Shown here in pieces: positions 25,914-33,850 of a stretch of DNA of 64,000 bases (its first letter is position 1; each line of letters opens with the position of its first letter). Made by a program: the position numbers and the translations under genes. Origin of the DNA: Prevotellaceae bacterium (GTDB taxonomy: Bacteria; Bacteroidota; Bacteroidia; Bacteroidales; Bacteroidaceae); contig QAML01000036.1 in NCBI GenBank assembly GCA_003150315.1, positions 34,933 through 98,932 of the forward strand. The letters are read 5' to 3'. The notes beneath the pieces are model-generated. The model saw nothing but the letters and a program-made list of their open reading frames with translations. It searched no databases and had not been told where the DNA came from.

Positions 25914-27080
25914 TTATTTGTCGAGTGTGCAGATGCTCACGCGGTTCCAATCGGGTTCCTTAAACATGTTTCCTACACCCTGACCTTCAGCCTGTATGCG
26001 GCTTGCCTTGATGCCATACTTCTTAACGAGAACAGTCTTTACAGCTTCTGCGCGGCTCTTGGAAAGTTTTGCATTAATCTCTGCGCTGCCTTCGGGTGAA
26101 GCATAACCTTTGATAACAACCTTGGAATCTTTGTGATTCTTCATGTAAGTTGCAACACGTTCCACGTTAGGCATCTGAGAACGTTCTATCACGCTCTTGC
26201 CCTGTGCGAAAGTGATGTAACTTTCAAGGTCGCGGTTGATTACATTGTTTACAACTGTCTGCGGTTTACGGTTCTTGCATTCGTTGAGTTCGTTCTGAAG
26301 TTTTGCATTCTCGTTCTTGAGGTTGTTAACTTCGTTGTTCAAACCGTCAACTTGTCCGCGAAGAGAATTGATCTTTGAATTGAGACCGTCAACTTCTGCC
26401 TGATCGTATTCTTTAACCAATGCAAAATTGTGAGTACCGTTGCTTGTGGCGAACTTATAGGTTACGCCTGCGGTAAGCTCAACTGCAGAACGATTTACAT
26501 TGTAGTTCATGGGGTGCGCATACTTGTTGGCATCGAGAATCCAGGTAATGGCGGGCTTGATGTTGAATTGCCATGCTTTTGCAGAGCCGAGGTTGAAATT
26601 GAAATTCAAACCTGTTTTTGAGCTGAAGCCGTCTATGCCGTTGTCTTTGCCGCCGTTCATATAGAAATGAGTGTAACCTGCGCCGAAGTAAGCCTCAACT
26701 TCAAACAAACGCGGCTCGCCTTTGTAACCGCCAAAGAGATTTGAGAGATTGAATTTGTTGAGAAGCATAACTTGTGCGGCATCAAAAGCCGTTTTGCTCT
26801 TGCCGAATTCGGAAGCAGGCATCATGGAACCGATTTTATCGTAGTTGAAGCCCGTTTGTCCTTGAACAGCAAGCGCGTAAACCGGAGTGAACCACTTAGA
26901 AGCCTCAAGGGTGATTGTAGGACGCATGCTGCCAAAGAAAGCATGGTTGGTGGTCGGAGTAATTACACCGCCCGAAATACCAAGTGTCCAGTTGTCGGCA
27001 AACTTGTTACCTTTTACCGACTGTGCATTTGCGCAAATAATTCCTGCGCCAAGTGCGAGAATAGTAAATAACTTTTTCAT
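25914..27080 (-). CDS. OmpA-family outer membrane protein
   Basis: A 388-residue outer membrane protein. A signal peptide (MKKLFTILALGAGIICANA) precedes a beta-barrel of ~200 residues (alternating hydrophobic strands ending at TAGVTYKFA). A heptad-like linker follows (~230-275, SKINSLRGQVDGLNNEVNNLKNEN in part), then an OmpA peptidoglycan-binding domain with VVIKGYASPEGSAEINAKLSKSRAEAV. Such porins link the outer membrane to peptidoglycan. A second ATG at 27086 adds two residues. It has its own promoter and terminator. Confidence 0.92.
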   Translation of the reverse strand: MKKLFTILALGAGIICANAQSVKGNKFADNWTLGISGGVITPTTNHAFFGSMRPTITLEASKWFTPVYALAVQGQTGFNYDKIGSMMPASEFGKSKTAFDAAQVMLLNKFNLSNLFGGYKGEPRLFEVEAYFGAGYTHFYMNGGKDNGIDGFSSKTGLNFNFNLGSAKAWQFNIKPAITWILDANKYAHPMNYNVNRSAVELTAGVTYKFATSNGTHNFALVKEYDQAEVDGLNSKINSLRGQVDGLNNEVNNLKNENAKLQNELNECKNRKPQTVVNNVINRDLESYITFAQGKSVIERSQMPNVERVATYMKNHKDSKVVIKGYASPEGSAEINAKLSKSRAEAVKTVLVKKYGIKASRIQAEGQGVGNMFKEPDWNRVSICTLDK

Positions 27081-27116
27081 TGTCATTTAATTTATAACAT
27101 CGTAATTTTCGTGGCG

Positions 27117-27145
27117 CAAAAGTATAATTTTTTCTATATCTGCAA
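27117..27145 (-). promoter_or_regulatory. promoter of ompA
   Basis: On the minus strand TTG (27145-27143), 18 bp, then TACTTTTG (27124-27117), 36 bp before the ATG. Confidence 0.6.
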
Positions 27146-27375
27146 TCCGAACAAGAGATTATTTTCAATCTCCGACCGTTATATTTTGTACAATTAGCAC
27201 TATTCGCTTTCAATTTGCAAGTTTTAGTTTACAGGAGCAGCGTTTTCGCGTCCGTTTTCCGGGTTTCATTGCAGACAGCGCGGCTTGCGGGGAAAAGTTT
27301 ACCGGATGCGGTTGTTAATTTGCAGGACGCGACAATAAATAAGCGGGGAAAGCCGCGTTTTTGCTGCGGTTTCGT

Positions 27376-27383
27376 TAACTTTG
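27376..27383 (+). promoter_or_regulatory. -7 box for the DUF3467 gene
   Basis: TAACTTTG, 36 bp before the ATG at 27419. The 332-bp divergent gap to ompA contains only these two promoters. Confidence 0.5.
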
Positions 27384-27418
27384 CGTTATATTTACCAATC
27401 ACAAAAAGAAACATAATC

Positions 27419-27727
27419 ATGGAAGATAACCGGAACAATCAAGACAAACTTGAAATCAACGTGCCCGCAGAGCTTTTGGAGGGCGTATATTCAAACCTTG
27501 CCGTTATTACACACTCGAGTGCGGAATTTATACTCGACTTTATCCGCGTTATGCCGGGAACATCGAAAGCTCCTGTCAAATCTCGTGTTGTCATGGCACC
27601 GGAACATGCAAAACGTTTGCTTTATGCTCTTCAGAACAACGTACAAAAATACGAACAAGTCTTCGGAGAAATCCGCTTCCCCGGCACTCCCGCACAAATG
27701 AGTAACCATTTGAACGGCGAAGCATAA
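27419..27727 (+). CDS. DUF3467 family protein
   Basis: A 102-residue cytoplasmic protein matching DUF3467: LEINVPAELLEGVYSNLAVI, SSAEFILDFIRVMPG and AKRLLYALQNNVQKYEQVFG. The family is widespread and of unknown function. It starts MEDNRNNQDK at the ATG at 27419; a longer frame from 27215 runs through the promoter and is rejected. It is a single-gene unit with its own terminator. Confidence 0.85.
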   Translation: MEDNRNNQDKLEINVPAELLEGVYSNLAVITHSSAEFILDFIRVMPGTSKAPVKSRVVMAPEHAKRLLYALQNNVQKYEQVFGEIRFPGTPAQMSNHLNGEA

Positions 27728-27740
27728 GGAAAGAAACAAA

Positions 27741-27776
27741 AAGGCGGGTATCCAAAGTTTCGGATACCCGCCTTTT
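27741..27776. terminator. bidirectional terminator between convergent genes
   Basis: AAGGCGGGTATCC pairs with GGATACCCGCCTT, with A- and T-runs on either side. It serves the DUF3467 gene and the esterase gene ending at 27807. Confidence 0.88.
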
Positions 27777-27806
27777 TAATTTTATGTCGGTTTGGCGAAC
27801 GCAATA

Positions 27807-28898
27807 TTACTTTAATAGTTTTTTCAACAAGGGATATAGTTCGTCTGCCATCTTCTGATGTTGTTTGTAACTCGGGTGCCAGCACGCGCCATAACCCCAA
27901 TCGCCTTTCTGTGGTGAGAAATCGAGGCGGTAAATCTTGTTGTCGCCCACTTTCTTAAAATCATCTGCAATACGGTCAAGCGTTTTTTTCTGAAGTTCAT
28001 TGGTTTCGCCCTGAAGCATACTGCCGGTGAGCAAAACTATGGGCACATCGCGATAATGACTGCGGACCATGGACAGAAAATCGCGGTAAGCTTTTTCGTA
28101 AAGTTCCACTTTGTAGCCCGGACCCGAGAAATCGTTTGTACCGAGATTTATGCAAACAACCTCGGGAATGAAACGCGAGAAATCCCACCTCTCGGAATGG
28201 TCATTATATATTGTATAAGGAAATTCCGCAGCCATTACGTCAGCAGAACCTTCGATTGGTCCGCCCGCATTTCTGTAAACGCCTATACCGCTACGGGCTA
28301 TGGCGGTATGAAGTGCATCGAGTTTGTCGCTTACTATGCTGGCGTAGGTGAGATAATGATTCTCGCTTTCAAACTCAAAGGGATCGTCTTTTCTGAGACT
28401 TTCGTTGCCGAAACCGCAAGTTATGGAGTTGCCTATAAACTCTATACGGTGTTTGGGCAGAGCCGGTTTGAAGAGTTTGCATCCTTCATCGAGGATAAAG
28501 CCTCGAAAATCGCCTTTGCGATCCAGTCCTTCTATCACATACATTGCTCTGACGGTGTGTTTTCCCGGCGAAAGTGCCGTGGCAAGATTGACAATGGAAT
28601 CCTTGGGAGCGTTGAAGCCCACTTTGAATGCCTTTTTGCCGTCAATGCATACCATGAAATAGCCCGTCATGGGCTTGCAAACCATTTTCAGTGATGTTCC
28701 GGTAAATCCTGCACGGATTTCGGTGCCGGGATAATTGAACATGGGAGTATCGGGATTACGAAAGCTTACGCGACCAACATATACAATGGATTTGTCGGTG
28801 GGTTTTATCCACTCGCCATCGGGTGGAAGCGTTACGCTTGCCGTTGTTGTGGCGGCAAAGAGCAATGCTGCCGCTGCAATAATGTTTCTGAGTTTCAT
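27807..28898 (-). CDS. secreted SGNH esterase of CE2 type
   Basis: A 363-residue exported esterase. A signal peptide (MKLRNIIAAAALLFAATTTA) leads to a jelly-roll N-terminal domain (~25-150), then an SGNH hydrolase domain with the nucleophile Ser in IEFIGNSITCGFG, block III in INLGTNDF, and the C-terminal His in GACWHPSYKQH. This two-domain plan is that of CE2 acetyl esterases, which de-acetylate xylan or glucomannan; many use a Ser-His pair without the Asp, as seems true here (Trp, not Asp, precedes the His). Substrate unknown. Confidence 0.88.
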   Translation of the reverse strand: MKLRNIIAAAALLFAATTTASVTLPPDGEWIKPTDKSIVYVGRVSFRNPDTPMFNYPGTEIRAGFTGTSLKMVCKPMTGYFMVCIDGKKAFKVGFNAPKDSIVNLATALSPGKHTVRAMYVIEGLDRKGDFRGFILDEGCKLFKPALPKHRIEFIGNSITCGFGNESLRKDDPFEFESENHYLTYASIVSDKLDALHTAIARSGIGVYRNAGGPIEGSADVMAAEFPYTIYNDHSERWDFSRFIPEVVCINLGTNDFSGPGYKVELYEKAYRDFLSMVRSHYRDVPIVLLTGSMLQGETNELQKKTLDRIADDFKKVGDNKIYRLDFSPQKGDWGYGACWHPSYKQHQKMADELYPLLKKLLK

Positions 28899-28930
28899 TT
28901 ATTCCTGTTTTAATTATTGTCTGTATAGTA

Positions 28931-28938
28931 CAAAGTTA
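28931..28938 (-). promoter_or_regulatory. -7 box for the CE2 esterase
   Basis: On the minus strand TAACTTTG, 33 bp before the ATG at 28898. Confidence 0.5.
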
Positions 28939-28950
28939 TGCAAAAATCAA

Positions 28951-28980
28951 TTTGCAGGCGGCATAAAATGGGTAATTTTG
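28951..28980 (+). promoter_or_regulatory. promoter of the nucleoside-recognition protein gene
   Basis: TTTG (28951-28954), 18 bp, TAATTTTG (28973-28980). It lies back-to-back with the esterase promoter, only 12 bp away. Confidence 0.65.
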
Positions 28981-29008
28981 CACCGCATTTCGTAAAGGAT
29001 TTGAAATT

Positions 29009-29971
29009 TTGAACAGAAAAACGTTTATATCATTCGGAACGAAAACGCGCAGGTGCTGCACGGATGCCTTTCCCAAGTCATGCAAAATGACCTTGTGGCT
29101 TCTCAAGATGATGATTCCCATATCGCTTGCGGTTACATTGCTTCAGCACTACGGGGCTATAGCTTTTGCGGCACGATACATTGACCCTCTGTTCCGGCTC
29201 ATGGGACTTCCCGGCGAGAGCGCGGTGGTTTTCATCACCGGGGCGGCTCTCACCACATACGCCGCCGTGGCAGTGTTGCTGTCGCTTACCCTCACTTTGC
29301 GCCAGGCCACCATTATTTCGCTAATGGTTCTGTTGTGCCACGCGCTTCCCATGGAATGTACCGTAACGCGGCGCACTGGTTCGTCGTTTGCAGGCATGGT
29401 GGTTCTCAGAATCCTCATGGCTTTCGCGGCAGCCTTCTATTTGAACCTCATATTGCCCGAAATGCCACAGACTTTCGGGTTTGCAACCGCGCCGCATGCC
29501 GAAACCACTCTTGTGGAAGTGGCAGAAAACTGGACGGTGACGAATCTGAAACTTTCCATAATGATTTTCCTCATAATCTACGCCATTATGATTATGCAGA
29601 ACATGCTTCAGGCGTTCAACATGCTCGATGCCATTTCAAAATTCCTGCGACCTCTCATGCGCTTTTTCGGTTTGCCCGAAGACGCTGCCTACTTCTGGCT
29701 CGTGGGCAATACGTTGGGAATTTCATACGGTGGTGCCGTAATGTTCGACTGCATAGAAAACGGAACTATCCCGAGGGAAAAGGCGGCGGCAGTGAACCGA
29801 CATTTGGCAATGAACCACTCCATTATCGAAGACACATGCGTGTTCGGAGCTATAGGAATAAGCGTGTTCTGGATTATATCCACCCGGATGCTCTTTGCAC
29901 TTATCGTGGTATGGGGAAGAAAGCTGATGATGAAAATTTTCAGGAAAACGCGGAAAACCACAGCTAATTAA
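29009..29971 (+). CDS. nucleoside-recognition (Gate) domain membrane protein
   Basis: A ~320-residue membrane protein with eight or so hydrophobic segments, resembling the nucleoside-recognition/Gate family (spore maturation protein A/B-like): SLAVTLLQHYGAIAFAARYIDPLF in the first half and GNTLGISYGGAVMFDCIENGTI in the second suggest two similar halves. Transport or gating is inferred; the substrate is unknown. No ATG lies near the RBS (AAAGGA); the likely start is the TTG at 29009. An internal ATG at 29087 would remove only the N-terminal 26 residues. Confidence 0.75.
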   Translation: MNRKTFISFGTKTRRCCTDAFPKSCKMTLWLLKMMIPISLAVTLLQHYGAIAFAARYIDPLFRLMGLPGESAVVFITGAALTTYAAVAVLLSLTLTLRQATIISLMVLLCHALPMECTVTRRTGSSFAGMVVLRILMAFAAAFYLNLILPEMPQTFGFATAPHAETTLVEVAENWTVTNLKLSIMIFLIIYAIMIMQNMLQAFNMLDAISKFLRPLMRFFGLPEDAAYFWLVGNTLGISYGGAVMFDCIENGTIPREKAAAVNRHLAMNHSIIEDTCVFGAIGISVFWIISTRMLFALIVVWGRKLMMKIFRKTRKTTAN

Positions 29972-30059
29972 AGCACCCCGCAACCCGCAAAAAAGCGTCA
30001 CAAAAAGCGTCAAAAAACGCTTCAAAATAAGTTTCTGTAAATCACAAACTTAGAAAAGC

Positions 30060-30170
30060 AAAAAATACAAGGCACTTATTTTAAAATACAAGGCACTTAT
30101 TTTAAAATACAAGGCACTTATTTCAAAATATATGGCTTGTATTTTTTACAACAAGCCATGTATGTTTTTT
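30060..30170 (+). repeat. dispersed palindromic repeat, copy 7 (tandem form)
   Basis: Three direct units of 21 bp in perfect or near-perfect tandem (30062-30124, each with AATACAAGGCACTTATTT), then an inverted variant unit and the tail. TATGGCTTGT pairs with ACAAGCCATG, ending TATGTTTTTT. This is the only copy with all three lead units in direct order. It lies between convergent genes ending at 29971 and 30358; the rest of that gap is the terminator at 30286. Confidence 0.9.
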
Positions 30171-30285
30171 ACAGACGGCAAAAGGCGCAAAAAAACTCAT
30201 ATCCCGACCACTTTTTTTTCGAGCCGCAAATTCTATTTTCCCGCACCCGTAATTTTTATAACTCCACCTCCGGCTGAGATAAACA

Positions 30286-30320
30286 AAAAACGTGTGCAAC
30301 ATTTCGGTTGCACACGTTTT
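30286..30320 (-). terminator. terminator of the sigma factor operon
   Basis: AACGTGTGCAAC pairs with GTTGCACACGTT around ATTTCG, with TTTTTTG on the minus strand. Confidence 0.85.
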
Positions 30321-30357
30321 CAAAACCTCACATCCATCGTTTCCCAACAGTCGGGAA

Positions 30358-30783
30358 TCACTGTTCGTCCTTCGGACTTTCCTCGATGTTGCTGTTCTTT
30401 AATTTCGGATACATCTTCCAAGTGGCTATGAAAGCTGCAATCAATCCTATGCCGCATCCCGCAACCGCAAGAAAGAACGAATCCTTGCCCGAGCCTATTT
30501 CCCTGCCTATAAAACTGCCCGCTCCCGAGCCTACAAGCGCACATCCCACTATGAGAGTGGCGAATATCCATGCAAACTTGCTATGCTTTTTACGTTGCGG
30601 AGCATTTTCGGAAATAATAACTTTGGCGGTTTCCGCATCGACTCCGCTTTCAATAACGGTTTTACGGAGTTCCACATCGGCAGCTTTGGAGCTCATTTTT
30701 TCTTTATAGTACATCATCATTACTACAACGGGAGTGCTTAAGCAGAGAAAAACTGCCATTAATCCTGTAATTTCATCTAACAT
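30358..30783 (-). CDS. DUF6249-like membrane protein
   Basis: A 141-residue inner-membrane protein with an N-terminal helix (GLMAVFLCLSTPVVVMMMYY), a charged middle (~30-65, SKAADVELRKTVIESGVDAETAKVII) and two further helices (~70-125). This layout fits the Bacteroidales family DUF6249. It is last in the operon after the ECF sigma factor and a second small membrane protein. A role in sensing or anti-sigma control is only inferred from position. Confidence 0.7.
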   Translation of the reverse strand: MLDEITGLMAVFLCLSTPVVVMMMYYKEKMSSKAADVELRKTVIESGVDAETAKVIISENAPQRKKHSKFAWIFATLIVGCALVGSGAGSFIGREIGSGKDSFFLAVAGCGIGLIAAFIATWKMYPKLKNSNIEESPKDEQ

Positions 30784-30795
30784 AATCTTTATGGT

Positions 30796-31161
30796 TTAAT
30801 TGTTTATATTTTTGAGTTCATCCTTATGACATGCCGCCCTGGAAATTATTACAAAACTTTCGGAAGAAAATTTCATAAGCATCATTAAAGCCGAAAGCGC
30901 GAAAACAATCAGAGAAAGTACGAGAGCCGCAAGCACAATGTCCGACCCGGCTTTCTCCATGCCGCTGATAATGGCAGACACACCGCTTATGCCCACCAAC
31001 GGAATGCCAAACGCCATGCCCACAAGCTTGAGCACACGATGCAAAAGGGTCTTGCGCTCCGTGCGGTTGATTTCCTTCATCACACTGCGGTTTATGCTTT
31101 CGAGCATACGGTCCCGTTCGAAACTTTCCGCTATAAGTTTATCAAAATCTTTATCGTTCAT
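30796..31161 (-). CDS. small membrane protein of the ECF sigma operon
   Basis: A 121-residue protein with a charged N-terminal part (MNDKDFDKLIAESFERDRML) and two membrane helices (~45-65 and ~75-95). I do not recognise the family. The ATG at 31161 overlaps the end of the sigma gene by 11 bp, so translation is coupled. The position and the cytosolic N-terminus plus helices recall anti-sigma factors, but no zinc-binding HxxxCxxC anti-sigma motif is present. Confidence 0.7.
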   Translation of the reverse strand: MNDKDFDKLIAESFERDRMLESINRSVMKEINRTERKTLLHRVLKLVGMAFGIPLVGISGVSAIISGMEKAGSDIVLAALVLSLIVFALSALMMLMKFSSESFVIISRAACHKDELKNINN

Positions 31162-31684
31162 TTTTCCCTTCAATTATCATGTTTTTCAACTTCTCGCGTA
31201 TTCTGTGCAACCTGACAAGAACGTTCGACGGCGAAAGCCCCAGTTTTTCGGCAATCTCCCCCGTCTTCATGTTCTTGTCGTAATGCAAACGTATTATGTC
31301 TCTTTCCTGCGGCGGCAAAAGCCTTACCGCCCTGCGCAGACAGGCAAGCCGCTCCTCGTGTTCCTCGGAAAAATCATCCTTCTCGGCAATGTCTTCGGGA
31401 AGCGGGGCTTTGTTTCTGCGCTTTACCTTATCGAGCATGTTTACAGCCATATGCGATGCAATAACCGACAGCCACGGCGCAAGCGATTCGCCGCCGTTCC
31501 ACGAATCAAGATTGGTGTAAGCCTTGATGAACGCCTGCTGCGAAACATCCTTAGCAAGTTCCTCGTCGCGCAAAATGACAAGAGCCTTGGAATATACCAA
31601 AGCGGAATATTTTGCAATGACCACCGCAAAGAGATTCTTCTCGCGGCGGTTCAAAATACGCTCCACTATTTGCAAATCATTCAT
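31151..31684 (-). CDS. ECF (sigma-70 family) RNA polymerase sigma factor
   Basis: A 177-residue extracytoplasmic-function sigma factor. Region 2 covers ~25-90 (YSALVYSKALVILRDEELAKDVSQQAFIKAY in part, then WLSVIASHMAVNMLDK). Region 4 covers ~110-165 (LRRAVRLLPPQERDIIRLHY, then MKTGEIAEKLGLSPSNVLVRLHR helix-turn-helix). Its target promoters cannot be read from the window. It heads an operon with two membrane proteins and is divergent from the carboxyltransferase gene. Confidence 0.92.
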   Translation of the reverse strand: MNDLQIVERILNRREKNLFAVVIAKYSALVYSKALVILRDEELAKDVSQQAFIKAYTNLDSWNGGESLAPWLSVIASHMAVNMLDKVKRRNKAPLPEDIAEKDDFSEEHEERLACLRRAVRLLPPQERDIIRLHYDKNMKTGEIAEKLGLSPSNVLVRLHRIREKLKNMIIEGKNER

Positions 31685-31794
31685 TTCGCCCGTTTGTTTT
31701 CACCATGAGGACAGACAACATTGCGGATTATTACAAAAAACACCCGTTATTTTACAACATTCACGATAACGGCGCAAAATACACGCATTGCCTG

Positions 31795-31802
31795 CAAATC
31801 TA
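31795..31802 (-). promoter_or_regulatory. -7 box candidate for the sigma factor operon
   Basis: On the minus strand TAGATTTG matches TAnnTTTG but lies 111 bp before the ATG, implying a long leader. Confidence 0.3.
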
Positions 31803-31846
31803 ACAAAAACATTCTTTTGACGAGATGCGGAATCGCAGGAAATTCA

Positions 31847-31854
31847 TAACTTTG
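31847..31854 (+). promoter_or_regulatory. -7 box for the carboxyltransferase gene
   Basis: TAACTTTG followed by CATC, 61 bp before the ATG at 31915. Confidence 0.5.
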
Positions 31855-31914
31855 CATCGCGTAATGTGCGCCCTTTCGCATCACATTCGTCAATCAGAAA
31901 CAAAGCTATAAATC

Positions 31915-33687
31915 ATGAATAAGAAAAAAATCCAATTCAGTCTCGTTTATCGCGACATGTTCCAATCATCGGGCAAGTATCAGCCGCGCAAAGACCAGCT
32001 CGAGCGCGTTGCACCCGCAATAATAAAGATGGGATGCTTCTCACGTGTGGAAACAAACGGCGGAGCATTTGAACAGGTCAACCTTCTCTACGGAGAAAAC
32101 CCCAACAAGGCTGTAAGAGCTTTCACCAAACCATTCAACGAAGTGGGAATAAAAACACACATGCTTGATCGCGGACTCAACGCACTGCGTATGTTCCCCG
32201 TTCCGGCAGATGTGAGAAAGCTCATGTACAAGGTGAAACACGCACAAGGCGTTGACATTCCCCGTATATTCTGCGGATTGAACGACGTGCGCAACATAAT
32301 ACCGAGCATACACTATGCTCTCGATGCAGGAATGACTCCGCAAGCCACTCTCTGCATTACAACTTCTCCCATTCACACTGCAGAATATTACAGTGCCGTT
32401 GCCGACAAACTCATAGAGGCAGGTGCTCCCGAAATATGCCTTAAAGATATGGCAGGCGTGGGACAGCCGGCAATGCTTGGCAAACTTTGCGCAATGATCA
32501 AGGCAAAACACCCGGAAATAATCATACAGTATCACAGCCACACGGGACCCGGTCTTGCCATGGCTTCGGTTCTTGAAGTTTGCAAGAATGGTGCGGACAT
32601 TATCGACACAGCTGTTGAACCGCTTTCCTGGGGTAAGGGACATCCTGACATTATTTCCGTGCAAAGCATGCTTAAACATTACGGCTTCGAGGTAGCTGAC
32701 ATCGACATGGATGCTTATATGGAAGTACGCAAGCTTACTCAGGAATTCATTGACGATTTCCTCGGCTACTTCATGAACAAACAGAACCGTTTGGAGAGTT
32801 CTCTTCTGCTTGGTTGCGGACTTCCGGGCGGCATGATGGGTTCCATGATGGCGGATCTCAAAGGTGTGCAGAGCGCAATCAATCATAATCGCGAAGCTAA
32901 GGGAGAAAAGCCCTACAGCGAGGATGAACTTTTGGTACGTCTCTTTAACGAGGTGGCTTATGTATGGCCTCGTGTGGGCTATCCTCCACTTGTTACCCCG
33001 TTCAGCCAATATGTCAAGAACATTGCCCTTATGAATCTTCTCTGCGAGAGTATGGGCAAGCCGCGTTACTCTATGATGGACGACAGTATATGGGGTATGA
33101 TTCTCGGAAAGAGCGGAAAATTGCCCGGAGAAGTGGCTCCCGAACTCATAGAACTGGCAAAGGAAAAAGGATTCGAGTTCACAACCGAAGATCCTCAGAG
33201 CAATTATCCCGACGATCTCGCACGTTTCCAGAAAGAAATGAAAGAAAACGGTTGGGACGAGGGAGAAGACCAGGAAGAACTGTTTGAGTTCGCAATGCAT
33301 GAGTCGCAGTATCGCGACTATAAGAGCGGCGCGGCAAAGAAACGCTTCCTCGAAGACCTGCAAAAGGCAAAGGACGCACAAGCAGGCGCAGGTTTGACGG
33401 CAGAACAGATTTCGGAGCTGAAGCATCAAAAAGCCGATCCCGTAGTTGCAAGAGAAAGCGGAAAATTGCTTTGGGAAATCCAAGGCGAAGGCGAAGCGCA
33501 GAAGGCAATAGAGCCTTTCATCGGACAGAAATACAACGACGGCGATACTTTCTGCTTCATTGAGAACAACCACGGCTATATATCCGAAGTTCCGGCAAAC
33601 ATGGGCGGTCGTCTTGTTGAGATTTGCGCTAAGCAAGGGGCTAACGTAAATCGCGGAGACGTTATTGCGTACATTGAGAGGGTCTGA
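31915..33687 (+). CDS. oxaloacetate decarboxylase alpha / pyruvate carboxylase B-type carboxyltransferase without a biotinyl lysine
   Basis: A 590-residue protein with the HMGL-like carboxyltransferase fold. The metal/substrate site shows YRDMFQSS (the Asp ligand), the catalytic Lys in EICLKDMAG and the His ligands in YHSHTGPGLAM, followed by the PYC/OADA conserved domain (LESSLLLGCGLPGGMMGSM). The last ~60 residues fold like a biotinyl domain (FCFIENNHGYISEVPANMGGR, then GANVNRGDVIAYIE), but the position of the AMKM biotin lysine reads ENNHGY, so it cannot be biotinylated there. A separate carrier protein is therefore expected. No other subunit is adjacent. It converts oxaloacetate and pyruvate in fermentative metabolism if the family role holds. 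Confidence 0.82.
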   Translation: MNKKKIQFSLVYRDMFQSSGKYQPRKDQLERVAPAIIKMGCFSRVETNGGAFEQVNLLYGENPNKAVRAFTKPFNEVGIKTHMLDRGLNALRMFPVPADVRKLMYKVKHAQGVDIPRIFCGLNDVRNIIPSIHYALDAGMTPQATLCITTSPIHTAEYYSAVADKLIEAGAPEICLKDMAGVGQPAMLGKLCAMIKAKHPEIIIQYHSHTGPGLAMASVLEVCKNGADIIDTAVEPLSWGKGHPDIISVQSMLKHYGFEVADIDMDAYMEVRKLTQEFIDDFLGYFMNKQNRLESSLLLGCGLPGGMMGSMMADLKGVQSAINHNREAKGEKPYSEDELLVRLFNEVAYVWPRVGYPPLVTPFSQYVKNIALMNLLCESMGKPRYSMMDDSIWGMILGKSGKLPGEVAPELIELAKEKGFEFTTEDPQSNYPDDLARFQKEMKENGWDEGEDQEELFEFAMHESQYRDYKSGAAKKRFLEDLQKAKDAQAGAGLTAEQISELKHQKADPVVARESGKLLWEIQGEGEAQKAIEPFIGQKYNDGDTFCFIENNHGYISEVPANMGGRLVEICAKQGANVNRGDVIAYIERV

Positions 33688-33715
33688 AAAAAGACTTACT
33701 CCTTTATATAACATA

Positions 33716-33753
33716 ACAGAGGGGGCATCGTAAAGGTGCTTCCTCTGTTTTTT
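33716..33753 (+). terminator. terminator of the carboxyltransferase gene
   Basis: CAGAGGGGGCA pairs with TGCTTCCTCTG around TCGTAAAGG, then TTTTTT. Confidence 0.82.
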
Positions 33754-33817
33754 GTGCGCAGAGGCGAATGTTCCGAAACGTTTTCTCTTTATTTCCGCCA
33801 CATGAGGCTTTTATTGC

Positions 33818-33825
33818 TATCTTTG
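33818..33825 (+). promoter_or_regulatory. -7 box for the secreted EEP protein gene
   Basis: TATCTTTG followed by CAC, 26 bp before the ATG at 33851. Confidence 0.5.
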
Positions 33826-33850
33826 CACTGCAAAACAAATACAATACATC

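Noticed and set aside
32041-33801. A 586-codon open frame antisense to the carboxyltransferase gene
   Set aside because: It is a shadow: low-complexity, Cys/Phe/His-rich, no domain, no RBS, while the sense frame has catalytic motifs.
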